Shown here piece after piece: positions 41,201 through 53,825 of a stretch of DNA of 64,000 nt (positions are counted from its first letter, which is position 1; each line of letters starts with the position of its first letter). Under the pieces are notes generated by a model. The model saw nothing but the letters and a program-made list of their open reading frames with translations, made no database searches and had not been told where the DNA came from. The stretch is from Lutraria lutraria (Eukaryota > Mollusca > Bivalvia > Venerida > Mactridae). The DNA lies in assembly GCA_964023205.1 (NCBI GenBank), contig OZ026851.1, positions 9,093,637 to 9,157,636 on the forward strand, read 5' to 3'. The position numbers and the translations under genes are program-made.

Positions 41201-44200
41201 TTGCATTTTTGCATTCCTCTCAAACACGCGAACAATATGAGGTATCACAAGACCACTTTTGAACGAAATCATTTTTTTAGACAGAAATTGTTCCAGGGAC
41301 GGCCCTGTTGAAATTTCATAAATTTGTCCGAGAACAAAATTTCTTAAACTTGTTCATATATACATTTTTGCATTCCTCTCAAACACGCGAACAATATGAG
41401 GTATCACAAGACCACTTTTGAACGAAATCAATTTTTACGACAAAATTCCTTCCAGGTCCGGCCCTGTTGAAATTTCATAAATTTCTCCGAAAGTAAAATT
41501 CCTTAAAACTTGTTTATATTTGCATTACTCTCATACATGCGAGCAATATGAGGTATCACAAGACCACTTGAACGAAATCAATTTTTACGACAGAAATCCT
41601 TCCAGGTCCGGACCTGTTAAACTTTTGTAATTTTGTCCGAAACAAAATTTCTTAAAAATTGTTTATATTTCCAAATTTACATTCGTCTCAAACACACGAA
41701 CAATATGAGGCATCACAAGATGACTTTTGAACGAAATCATTTTTTTAGACAAAAATCCTTTCAGGTCCGGACCTGTTGAACTTTTGTAATTTTGTCCGAA
41801 AACAACATTTCTTAAATCTTGTTTATATTTACATATTTGCATTCGTCTGAAATACACGAACAATATGAAGTATCACAAGACCACTTTTAGCATTTTAGAA
41901 ATGGCAGTTTGAGAGAAAAAAATTTAGCGCAGATGCTTTACGAGACCAATTTTTATCTTGCATTGACTCTTTTATTGTAGATAGTACAAACATGGGACCA
42001 TTACATACAAGTAGTGTGGATCAATGGAAATCTGTGATTAGAACAGCTTTGGTATAGTATGGTTACTTTTGGTTTTATTACATTTCTAGAATTGACAGTT
42101 TGGGAGAAAATTTCCTGGCGTCAAGATTTTTTGACAAATCAAATTTGTTATTTTCTCCTTAAGTGTTGTTGGTACATGCATGCAACTTTACTTACAAGTA
42201 GTTGGCATCAACAAAAGTTGGTGGCAACGTTGAATTTGCTATGCTCTGCTTACTTTTGACTTTATTGAAATTCTAGAAATGACCGTCTTCGTGAAAGTTC
42301 TCCGAGAGTTGCGGACAATCTTTGATGTTCAATATCTCTAGTATTATTTGATCGGCAGCATTGAGATTACACATGCTAGTAATAGACATCAATGGAAATC
42401 AGTGGCACAAAAGGCATGACCATGCTACGTTTACTTTGGATTTTATCAACGTTTTAGAAATGTCAGTTTGAGAGAAAATCTTCTTGCGTTGAACCTTTAC
42501 GACCAATTTTTATCTTGCATTTAGTCTTTAATTGTAGATAGTACAAACATGGGACCATTACATACAAGTAGTGTGGATCAATGGAAATCTGTGATGAGAA
42601 CAGATTTGGTATAGTATGGTTACTTTTGGTTTTATTACATTTCTAGAATTGACAGTTTGGGAGAAAATTTCCTGGCGTCAAGATTTTTTGACAAATCTAA
42701 TTTGTTTTTTTCTCCTTAAGTGTTCTTGGTACATGCATGCAACTTTACTTACAAGTAGTTGGCATCAACAAAAGTTGGTGGCAACGTTGAATTTGCTATG
42801 CTCTGCTTACTTTTGACTTTATTGAAATTCTAGAAATGACCATCTTCGTGAAAGTTCTCCGAGAGTTGCGGACAATCTTTGATGTTCAATATCTCTAGTA
42901 TTATTTGATCGGCTGCATTGAGATTACACATGCTAGTAATAGACATCAATGGAAATCAGTGGCACAAAAGGCATGACCATGCTACGTTTACTTTGGATTT
43001 TATTAACGTTTTAGAAATGTCAGTTTGAGAGAAAATCTTCTTGCGTTGAAGCTTTACGACCAATTTTTTTCTTGCATTTAGTCTTTAATTGTAGATAGTA
43101 CAAACATGGGACCATTACATACAAGTAGTGTGGATCAATGGAAATCTGTGATGAGAACAGATTTGGTATAGTATGGTTACTTTGGTTTTATTACATTTCT
43201 AGAATTGACAGTTTTGGAGAAAACTTTTTGGCGTCAAGATTTTTTGACAAATCTAATTTTTTATTTTCTCCTTAAGTGTTGTTTGTACATGCATGCAACT
43301 TTACTTACAAGTAGTTGGCATCAACAAAAGTTGGTGGCAACGTTGAATTTGCTATGGTCTGCTTACTTTTGACTTTATTGAAATTCTAGAAATGACCATC
43401 TTCGTGAAAGTTCTCCGAGAGTTGCGGACAATCTTTGATGTTCAATATCTCTAGTATTATTTGATCGGCAGCATTGAGATTACACATGCTAGTAATAGAC
43501 ATCAATGGAAATCAGTGGCACAAAAGGCATGACCATGCTACGTTTACTTTGGATTTTATCAACGTTTTAGAAATGTCAGTTTGAACCTGTTGAAATTTCA
43601 TAAATTTGTCCGAGAACAAAATTTCTTAAAACTTGTTGATATTTGCATTTTTGCATTCCTCTCAAACACGCGAACAATATGAGGTATCACAAGACCACTT
43701 TTGAACGAAATCAATTTTTACGACAAAATTCCTTCCAGGTCCGGCCCTGTTGAAATTTCATAAATTTCTCCGAAAGTAAGATTCCTTAAAACTTGTTTAT
43801 ATTTGCATTACTCTCATACATGCGAGCAAAATGAGGTATCACAAGACCACTTGAACGAAATCAATTTTTACGACAGAAATCCTTCCAGGTCCGGACCTGT
43901 TGAACTTTTGTAATTTTGTCCGAAACAAAATTTCTTAAAAATTGTTTATATTTCCAAATTTACATTCGTCTCAAACACACGAACAATATGAGGCATCACA
44001 AGATGACTTTTGAACGAAGTCATTTTTTTAGACAAAAATCCTTTCAGGTCCGGACCTGTTGAACTTTTGTAATTTTGTCCGAAAACAACATTTCTTAAAT
44101 CTTGTTTATATTTACATATTTGCATTCGTCTGAAATACACGAACAATATGAAGTATCACAAGACCACTTTTAGCATTTTAGAAATGGCAGTTTGAGAGAA

Positions 44201-47200
44201 AAAAATTTAGCGCAGATGCTTTACGAGACCAATTTTTATCTTGCATTGACTCTTTTATTGTAGATAGTACAAACATGGGACCATTACATACAAGTAGTGT
44301 GGATCAATGGAAATCTGTGATTAGAACAGCTTTGGTATAGTATGGTTACTTTTGGTTTTATTACATTTCTAGAATTGACAGTTTGGGAGAAAATTTCCTG
44401 GCGTCAAGATTTTTTGACAAATCAAATTTGTTATTTTCTCCTTAAGTGTTGTTGGTACATGCATGCAACTTTACTTACAAGTAGTTGGCATCAACAAAAG
44501 TTGGTGGCAACGTTGAATTTGCTATGCTCTGCTTACTTTTGACTTAATTGAAATTCTAGAAACGACCATCTTCGTGAAAGTTCTCCCGAGAGTTGCGGAC
44601 AATCTTTGATGTTCAATATCTCTACTATTATTTGATCGGCAGCATTGAAATTACACATGCTAGTAATAGACATCAATGGAAATCAGTGGCACAAAAGGCA
44701 TGACCATGCTACGTTTACTTTGGATTTTATCAACGTTTTAGAAATGTCAGTTTGAGAGAAAATCTTCTTGCGTTGAAGCTTTATGACCAATTTTTATCTT
44801 GCATTTAGTCTTTAATTGTAGATAGTACAAACATGGGACCATTACATACAAGTAGTGTGGATCAATGGAAATCTGTGATGAGAACAGATTTGGTATAGTA
44901 TGGTTACTTTGGTTTTATTACATTTCTAGAATTGACAGTTTTGGAGAAAACTTTTTGGCGTCAAGATTTTTTGACAAATCTAATTTTTTATTTTCTCCTT
45001 AAGTGTTGTTTGTACATGCATGCAACTTTACTTACAAGTAGTTGGCATCAACAAAATTTGGTGGCAACGTTGAATTTGCTATGGTCTGCTTACTTTTGAC
45101 TTTATTGAAATTCTAGAAACCACCATCTTCGTGAAAGTTCTCCGAGAGTTGTGGACAATCTTTGATGTTCAATATCTCTAGTATTATTTGATCGGCAGCA
45201 TTGAAATTACACATGCTAGTAATAGACATCAATGGATATCAGTGGCACAAAAGGCATGACCATGCTACGTTTAGTTTGGATTTTATTAACGTTTTAGAAA
45301 TGTCAGTTTGAACCTGTTGAAATTTCATAAATTTGTCCGAGAACAAAATTTCTTAAAACTTGTTGATATTTGCATTTTTGCATTCCTCTCAAACACGCGA
45401 ACAATATGAGGTATCACAAGACCACTTTTGAACGAAATCATTTTTTTAGACAGAAATTGTTCCAGGGACGGCCCTGTTGAAATTTCATAAATTTGTCCGA
45501 GAACAAAATTTCTTAAACTTGTTCATATATACATTTTTGCATTCCTCTCAAACACGCGAACAATATGAGGTATCACAAGACCACTTTTGAACGAAATCAA
45601 TTTTTACGACAAAATTCCTTCCAGGTCCGGCCCTGTTGAAATTTCATAAATTTCTCCGAAAGTAAAATTCCTTAAAACTTGTTTATATTTGCATTACTCT
45701 CATACATGCGAGCAATATGAGGTATCACAAGACCACTTGAACGAAATCAATTTTTACGACAGAAATCCTTCCAGGTCCGGACCTGTTGAACTTTTGTAAT
45801 TTTGTCCGAAACAAAATTTCTTAAAAATTGTTTATATTTCCAAATTTACATTCGTCTCAAAGACACGAACAATATGAGGCATCACAAGATGACTTTTGAA
45901 CGAAATCATTTTTTTAGACAAAAATCCTTTCAGGTCCGGACCTGTTGAACTTTTGTAATTTTGTCCGAAAACAACATTTCTTAAATCTTGTTTATATTTA
46001 CATATTTGCATTCGTCTGAAATACACGAACAATATGAAGTATCACAAGACCACTTTTAGCATTTTAGAAATGGCAGTTTGAGAGAAAAAAATTTAGCGCA
46101 GATGCTTTACGAGACCAATTTTTATCTTGCATTGACTCTTTTATTGTAGATAGAACAAACATGGGACCATTACATACAAGTAGTGTGGATCAATGGAAAT
46201 CTGTGATTAGAACAGCTTTGGTATAGTATGGTTACTTTTGGTTTTATTACATTTCTAGAATTGACAGTTTGGGAGAAAATTTCCTGGCGTCAAGATTTTT
46301 TGACAAATCTAATTTGTTTTTTTCTCCTTAAGTGTTCTTGGTACATGCATGCAACTTTACTTACAAGTAGTTGGCATCAACAAAAGTTGGTGGCAACGTT
46401 GAATTTGCTATGCTCTGCTTACTTTTGACTTTATTGAAATTCTAGAAATGACCATCTTCGTGAAAGTTCTCCGAGAGTTGCGGACAATCTTTTGATGTTC
46501 AATATCTCTAGTATTATTTGATCGGCTGCATTGAGATTACACATGCTAGTAATAGACATCAATGGAAATCAGTGGCACAAAAGGCATGACCATGCTACGT
46601 TTACTTTGGATTTTATTAACGTTTTAGAAATGTCAGTTTGAGAGAAAATCTTCTTGCGTTGAAGCTTTACGACCAATTTTTTTCTTGCATTTAGTCTTTA
46701 ATTGTAGATAGTACAAACATGGGACCATTACATACAAGTAGTGTGGATCAATGGAAATCTGTGATGAGAACAGATTTGGTATAGTATGGTTACTTTGGTT
46801 TTATTACATTTCTAGAATTGACAGTTTTGGAGAAAACTTTTTGGCGTCAAGATTTTTTGACAAATCTAATTTTTTATTTTCTCCTTAAGTGTTGTTTGTA
46901 CATGCATGCAACTTTACTTACAAGTAGTTGGCATCAACAAAAGTTGGTGGCAACGTTGAATTTGCTATGGTCTGCTTACTTTTGACTTTATTGAAATTCT
47001 AGAAATGACCATCTTCGTGAAAGTTCTCCGAGAGTTGCGGACAATCTTTGATGTTCAATATCTCTAGTATTATTTGATCGGCAGCATTGAGATTACACAT
47101 GCTAGTAATAGACATCAATGGAAATCAGTGGCACAAAAGGCATGACCATGCTACGTTTACTTTGGATTTTATCAACGTTTTAGAAATGTCAGTTTGAACC

Positions 47201-50200
47201 TGTTGAAATTTCATAAATTTGTCCGAGAACAAAATTTCTTAAAACTTGTTGATATTTGCATTTTTGCATTCCTCTCAAACACGCGAACAATATGAGGTAT
47301 CACAAGACCACTTTTGAACGAAATCAATTTTTACGACAAAATTCCTTCCAGGTCCGGCCCTGTTGAAATTTCATAAATTTCTCCGAAAGTAAGATTCCTT
47401 AAAACTTGTTTATATTTGCATTACTCTCATACATGCGAGCAAAATGAGGTATCACAAGACCACTTGAACGAAATCAATTTTTACGACAGAAATCCTTCCA
47501 GGTCCGGACCTGTTGAACTTTTGTAATTTTGTCCGAAACAAAATTTCTTAAAAATTGTTTATATTTCCAAATTTACATTCGTCTCAAACACACGAACAAT
47601 ATGAGGTATCACAAGATGACTTTTGAACGAAGTCATTTTTTTAGACAAAAATCCTTTCAGGTCCGGACCTGTTGAACTTTTGTAATTTTGTCCGAAAACA
47701 AAATTTCTTAAATCTTGTTTATATTTACATATTTGCATTCGTCTGAAATACACGAACAATATGAGGTATCACAAGACCACCTTTAGCATTTTAGAAATGG
47801 CAGTTTGAGAGAAAAAAATTTAGCGCGGATGCTTTACGGGACCAATTTTTATCTTGCATTTACTCTTTTATTGTAGATAGTATAAACATGGGACCATTAC
47901 ATACAAGTAGTGTGGATCTATGGAAATCTGTGATGAGAACAGATTTGGTATAGTATGGTTACTTTTGGTTTTATTACATTTCTAGAATTGTCAGTTTGGG
48001 AGAAAATTTCCTGGCGTCAAGATTTTTTGACAAATCTAGTTTTTTATTTTCTCCTTAAGTGTTGTTGGTACATGCATGCAACTTTACTTACAAGTAGTTG
48101 GCATCAACAAAAGTTGGTGGCAACGTTGAATTTGCTATGGTCTACTTACTTTTGACTTTATTGAAATTCTAGAAACCACCATCTTCGTGAAAGTTCTCCG
48201 AGAGTTGTGGACAATCTTTGATGTTCAATATCTCTAGTATTATTTGATCGGCAGCATTGAAATTACACATGCTAGTAATAGACATCAATGGATATCAGTG
48301 GCACAAAAGGCATGACCATGCTACGTTTAGTTTGGATTTTATTAACGTTTTAGAAATGTCAGTTTGAACCTGTTGAAATTTCATAAATTTGTCCGAGAAC
48401 AAAATTTCTTAAAACTTGTTGATATTTGCATTTTTGCATTCCTCTCAAACACGCGAACAATATGAGGTATCACAAGACCACTTTTGAACGAAATCATTTT
48501 TTTAGACAGAAATTGTTCCAGGGACGGCCCTGTTGAAATTTCATAAATTTGTCCGAGAACAAAATTTCTTAAACTTGTTCATATATACATTTTTGCATTC
48601 CTCTCAAACACGCGAACAATATGAGGTATCACAAGACCACTTTTGAACGAAATCAATTTTTACGACAAAATTCCTTCCAGGTCCGGCCCTGTTGAAATTT
48701 CATAAATTTCTCCGAAAGTAAAATTCCTTAAAACTTGTTTATATTTGCATTACTCTCATACATGCGAGCAATATGAGGTATCACAAGACCACTTGAACGA
48801 AATCAATTTTTACGACAGAAATCCTTCCAGGTCCGGACCTGTTGAACTTTTGTAATTTTGTCCGAAACAAAATTTCTTAAAAATTGTTTATATTTCCAAA
48901 TTTACATTCGTCTCAAACACACGAACAATATGAGGCATCACAAGATGACTTTTGAACGAAATCATTTTTTTAGACAAAAATCCTTTCAGGTCCGGACCTG
49001 TTGAACTTTTGTAATTTTGTCCGAAAACAACATTTCTTAAATCTTGTTTATATTTACATATTTGCATTCGTCTGAAATACACGAACAATATGAAGTATCA
49101 CAAGACCACTTTTAGCATTTTAGAAATGGCAGTTTGAGAGAAAAAAATTTAGCGCAGATGCTTTACGAGACCAATTTTTATCTTGCATTGACTCTTTTAT
49201 TGTAGATAGTACAAACATGGGACCATTACATACAAGTAGTGTGGATCAATGGAAATCTGTGATTAGAACAGCTTTGGTATAGTATGGTTACTTTTGGTTT
49301 TATTACATTTCTAGAATTGACAGTTTGGGAGAAAATTTCCTGGCGTCAAGATTTTTTGACAAATCAAATTTGTTATTTTCTCCTTAAGTGTTGTTGGTAC
49401 ATGCATGCAACTTTACTTACAAGTAGTTGGCATCAACAAAAGTTGGTGGCAACGTTGAATTTGCTATGCTCTGCTTACTTTTGACTTTATTGAAATTCTA
49501 GAAATGACCGTCTTCGTGAAAGTTCTCCGAGAGTTGCGGACAATCTTTGATGTTCAATATCTCTAGTATTATTTGATCGGCAGCATTGAGATTACACATG
49601 CTAGTAATAGACATCAATGGAAATCAGTGGCACAAAAGGCATGACCATGCTACGTTTACTTTGGATTTTATCAACGTTTTAGAAATGTCAGTTTGAGAGA
49701 AAATCTTCTTGCGTTGAACCTTTACGACCAATTTTTATCTTGCATTTAGTCTTTAATTGTAGATAGTACAAACATGGGACCATTACATACAAGTAGTGTG
49801 GATCAATGGAAATCTGTGATGAGAACAGATTTGGTATAGTATGGTTACTTTTGGTTTTATTACATTTCTAGAATTGACAGTTTGGGAGAAAATTTCCTGG
49901 CGTCAAGATTTTTTGACAAATCTAATTTGTTTTTTTCTCCTTAAGTGTTCTTGGTACATGCATGCAACTTTACTTACAAGTAGTTGGCATCAACAAAAGT
50001 TGGTGGCAACGTTGAATTTGCTATGCTCTGCTTACTTTTGACTTTATTGAAATTCTAGAAATGACCATCTTCGTGAAAGTTCTCCGAGAGTTGCGGACAA
50101 TCTTTTGATGTTCAATATCTCTAGTATTATTTGATCGGCTGCATTGAGATTACACATGCTAGTAATAGACATCAATGGAAATCAGTGGCACAAAAGGCAT

Positions 50201-50810
50201 GACCATGCTACGTTTACTTTGGATTTTATTAACGTTTTAGAAATGTCAGTTTGAGAGAAAATCTTCTTGCGTTGAAGCTTTACGACCAATTTTTTTCTTG
50301 CATTTAGTCTTTAATTGTAGATAGTACAAACATGGGACCATTACATACAAGTAGTGTGGATCAATGGAAATCTGTGATGAGAACAGATTTGGTATAGTAT
50401 GGTTACTTTGGTTTTATTACATTTCTAGAATTGACTGTTTTGGAGAAAACTTTTTGGCGTCAAGATTTTTTGACAAATCTAATTTTTTATTTTCTCCTTA
50501 AGTGTTGTTTGTACATGCATGCAACTTTACTTACAAGTAGTTGGCATCAACAAAAGTTGGTGGCAACGTTGAATTTGCTATGGTCTGCTTACTTTTGACT
50601 TTATTGAAATTCTAGAAATGACCATCTTCGTGAAAGTTCTCCGAGAGTTGCGGACAATCTTTGATGTTCAATATCTCTAGTATTATTTGATCGGCAGCAT
50701 TGAGATTACACATGCTAGTAATAGACATCAATGGAAATCAGTGGCACAAAAGGCATGACCATGCTACGTTTACTTTGGATTTTATCAACGTTTTAGAAAT
50801 GTCAGTTTGA

Positions 50811-51247
50811 ACCTGTTGAAATTTCATAAATTTGTCCGAGAACAAAATTTCTTAAAACTTGTTGATATTTGCATTTTTGCATTCCTCTCAAACACGCGAA
50901 CAATATGAGGTATCACAAGACCACTTTTGAACGAAATCAATTTTTACGACAAAATTCCTTCCAGGTCCGGACCTGTTGAACTTTTGTAATTTTGTCCGAA
51001 ACAAAATTTCTTAAAAATTGTTTATATTTCCAAATTTACATTCGTCTCAAACACACGAACAATATGAGGTATCACAAGATGACTTTTGAACGAAGTCATT
51101 TTTTTAGACAAAAATCCTTTCAGGTCCGGACCTGTTGAACTTTTGTAATTTTGTCCGAAAACAAAATTTCTTAAATCTTGTTTATATTTACATATTTGCA
51201 TTCGTCTGAAATACACGAACAATATGAGGTATCACAAGACCACTTTT
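50811..51247 (+). repeat. B block, three-monomer variant, duplicate copy (437 bp)
   Basis: Copy of 31642-32078 in the second 19169-bp duplicate, with the same first-to-fourth monomer junction. Confidence 0.84.
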
Positions 51248-52390
51248 AGCATTTTAGAAATGGCAGTTTGAGAGAAAAAAATTTAGCGCGGATGCTTTAC
51301 GGGACCAATTTTTATCTTGCATTTACTCTTTTATTGTAGATAGTATAAACATGGGACCATTACATACAAGTAGTGTGGATCTATGGAAATCTGTGATTAG
51401 AACAGCTTTGGTATAGTATGGTTACTTTTGGTTTTATTACATTTCTAGAATTGACAATTTGGGAGAAAATTTCCTGGCGTCACGATTTTTTGACAAATCT
51501 AATTTGTTATTTTCTCCTTAAGTGTTGTTGGTACATGCATGCAACTTTACTTACAAGTACTTGGCATCAACAAAAGTTGGTGGCAACGTTGAATTTGCTA
51601 TGCTCTGCTTACTTTTGACTTTATTGAAATTCTAGAAATGACCATCTTCGTGAAAGTTCTCCGAGAGTTGCGGACAATCTTTGATGTTCAATATCTCTAG
51701 TATTATTTGATCGGCAGCATTGAGATTACACATGCCAGTAATAGACATCAATGGAAATCAGTGGCACAAAAGGCATGACCATGCTACGTTTACTTTGGAT
51801 TTTATTAACGTTTTAGAAATGTCAGTTTGAGAGAAAATCTTCTTGCGTTGAAGCTTTACGACCAATTTTTTTTTTCTTGCATTTAGTCTTTAATTGTAGA
51901 TAGTACAAACATGGGACCATTACATACAAGTAGTGTGGATCAATGGAAATCTGTGATGAGAACAGATTTGGTATAGTATGGTTACTTTAGGTTTTATTAC
52001 ATTTCTAGAATTGACAGTTTTGGAGAAAACTTTTTGGCGTCAAGATTTTTTGACAAATCTAATTTTTTATTTTCTCCTTAAGTGTTGTTGGTACATGCAT
52101 GCAACTTTACTTACAAGTAGTTGGCATCAACAAAAGTTGGTGGCAACGTTGAATTTGCTATGGTCTGCTTACTTTTGACTTTATTGAAATTCTAGAAATG
52201 ACCATCTTCGTGAAAGTTCTCCGAGAGTTGCGGACAATCTTTGATGTTCAATATCTCTAGTATTATTTGATCGGCAGCATTGAGATTACACATGCTAGTA
52301 ATAGACATCAATGGAAATCAGTGGCACAAAAGGCATGACCATGCTACGTTTACTTTGGATTTTATCAACGTTTTAGAAATGTCAGTTTGA

Positions 52391-52817
52391 ACCTGTTGAA
52401 ATTTCATAAATTTGTCCGAGAACAAAATTTCTTAAAACTTGTTGATATTTGCATTTTTGCATTCCTCTCAAACACGCGAACAATATGAGGTATCACAAGA
52501 CCACTTTTGAACGAAATCAATTTTTACGACAAAATTCCTTCCAGGTCCGGCCCTGTTGAAATTTCATAAATTTCTCCGAAAGTAAAATTCCTTAAAACTT
52601 GTTTATATTTGCATTACTCTCATACATGCGAGCAAAATGAGGTATCACAAGACCACTTGAACGAAATCAATTTTTACGACAGAAATCCTTCCAGGTCCGG
52701 ACCTGTTGAACTTTTGTAATTTTGTCCGAAACAAAATTTCTTAAAAATTGTTTATATTTCCAAATTTACATTCGTCTCAAACACACGAACAATATGAGGT
52801 ATCACAAGACCAGTTTT
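52391..52817 (+). repeat. B block, three-monomer variant, duplicate copy (427 bp)
   Basis: Copy of 33222-33648, including the CCAGTTTT end and the same micro-inverted tract in the following A sequence. Confidence 0.84.
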
Positions 52818-53398
52818 AGCATTTTAGAAATGGCAGTTTGAGAAATTTTTTTAGCGCGGATGCTTTACGGGACCAATTTTTATCTTGCATTTACTCTTTT
52901 ATTGTAGATAGTATAAACATGGGACCATTACATACAAGTAGTGTGGATCTATGGAAATCTGTGATTAGAACAGCTTTGGTATAGTATGGTTACTTTTGGT
53001 TTTATTACATTTCTAGAATTGACAATTTGGGAGAAAATTTCCTGGCGTCACGATTTTTTGACAAATCTAATTTTTTATTTTCTCCTTAAGTGTTGTTTGT
53101 ACATGCATGCAACTTTACTTACAAGTAGTTGGCATCAACAAAAGTTGGTGGCAACGTTGAATTTGCTATGGTCTGCTTACTTTTGACTTTATTGAAATTC
53201 TAGAAATGACCATCTTCGTGAAAGTTCTCCGAGAGTTGCGGACAATCTTTGATGTTCAATATCTCTAGTATTATTTGATCGGCAGCATTGAGATTACACA
53301 TGCTAGTAATAGACATCAATGGAAATCAGTGGCACAAAAGGCATGACCATGCTACGTTTACTTTGGATTTTATCAACGTTTTAGAAATGTCAGTTTGA

Positions 53399-53825
53399 AC
53401 CTGTTGAAATTTCATAAATTTGTCCGAGAACAAAATTTCTTAAAACTTGTTGATATTTGCATTTTTGCATTCCTCTCAAACACGCGAACAATATGAAGTA
53501 TCACAAGACCACTTTTGAACGAAATCAATTTTTACGACAAAATTCCTTCCAGGTCCGGCCCTGTTGAAATTTCATAAATTTCTCCGAAAGTAAAATTCCT
53601 TAAAACTTGTTTATATTTGCATTACTCTCATACATGCGAGCAAAATGAGGTATCACAAGACCACTTGAACGAAATCAATTTTTACGACAGAAATCCTTCC
53701 AGGTCCGGACCTGTTGAACTTTTGTAATTTTGTCCGAAACAAAATTTCTTAAAAATTGTTTATATTTCCAAATTTACATTCGTCTCAAACACACGAACAA
53801 TATGAGGTATCACAAGACCACTTTT
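53399..53825 (+). repeat. Last B block of the array (three monomers, 427 bp)
   Basis: Monomer types one, three and four, as in 33222-33648, but with the normal CCACTTTT end and ATATGAAGTATC in the first monomer. It lies outside the 19169-bp duplicates and is the rightmost B block. Only A units follow. Confidence 0.85.

Larger units (their letters stand above)
34044..53212 (+). repeat. 19169-bp tandem duplication, second copy
   Basis: Adjacent direct copy of 14875-34043. Homology runs on another 186 bp to 53398, where this copy enters a B block while the first copy continues in family A (34230). I noticed only two substitutions: 18834 A against 38003 T, and 33110 T against 52279 A. Such identity over 19 kb means a very recent duplication or an assembly duplication. 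Confidence 0.93.
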
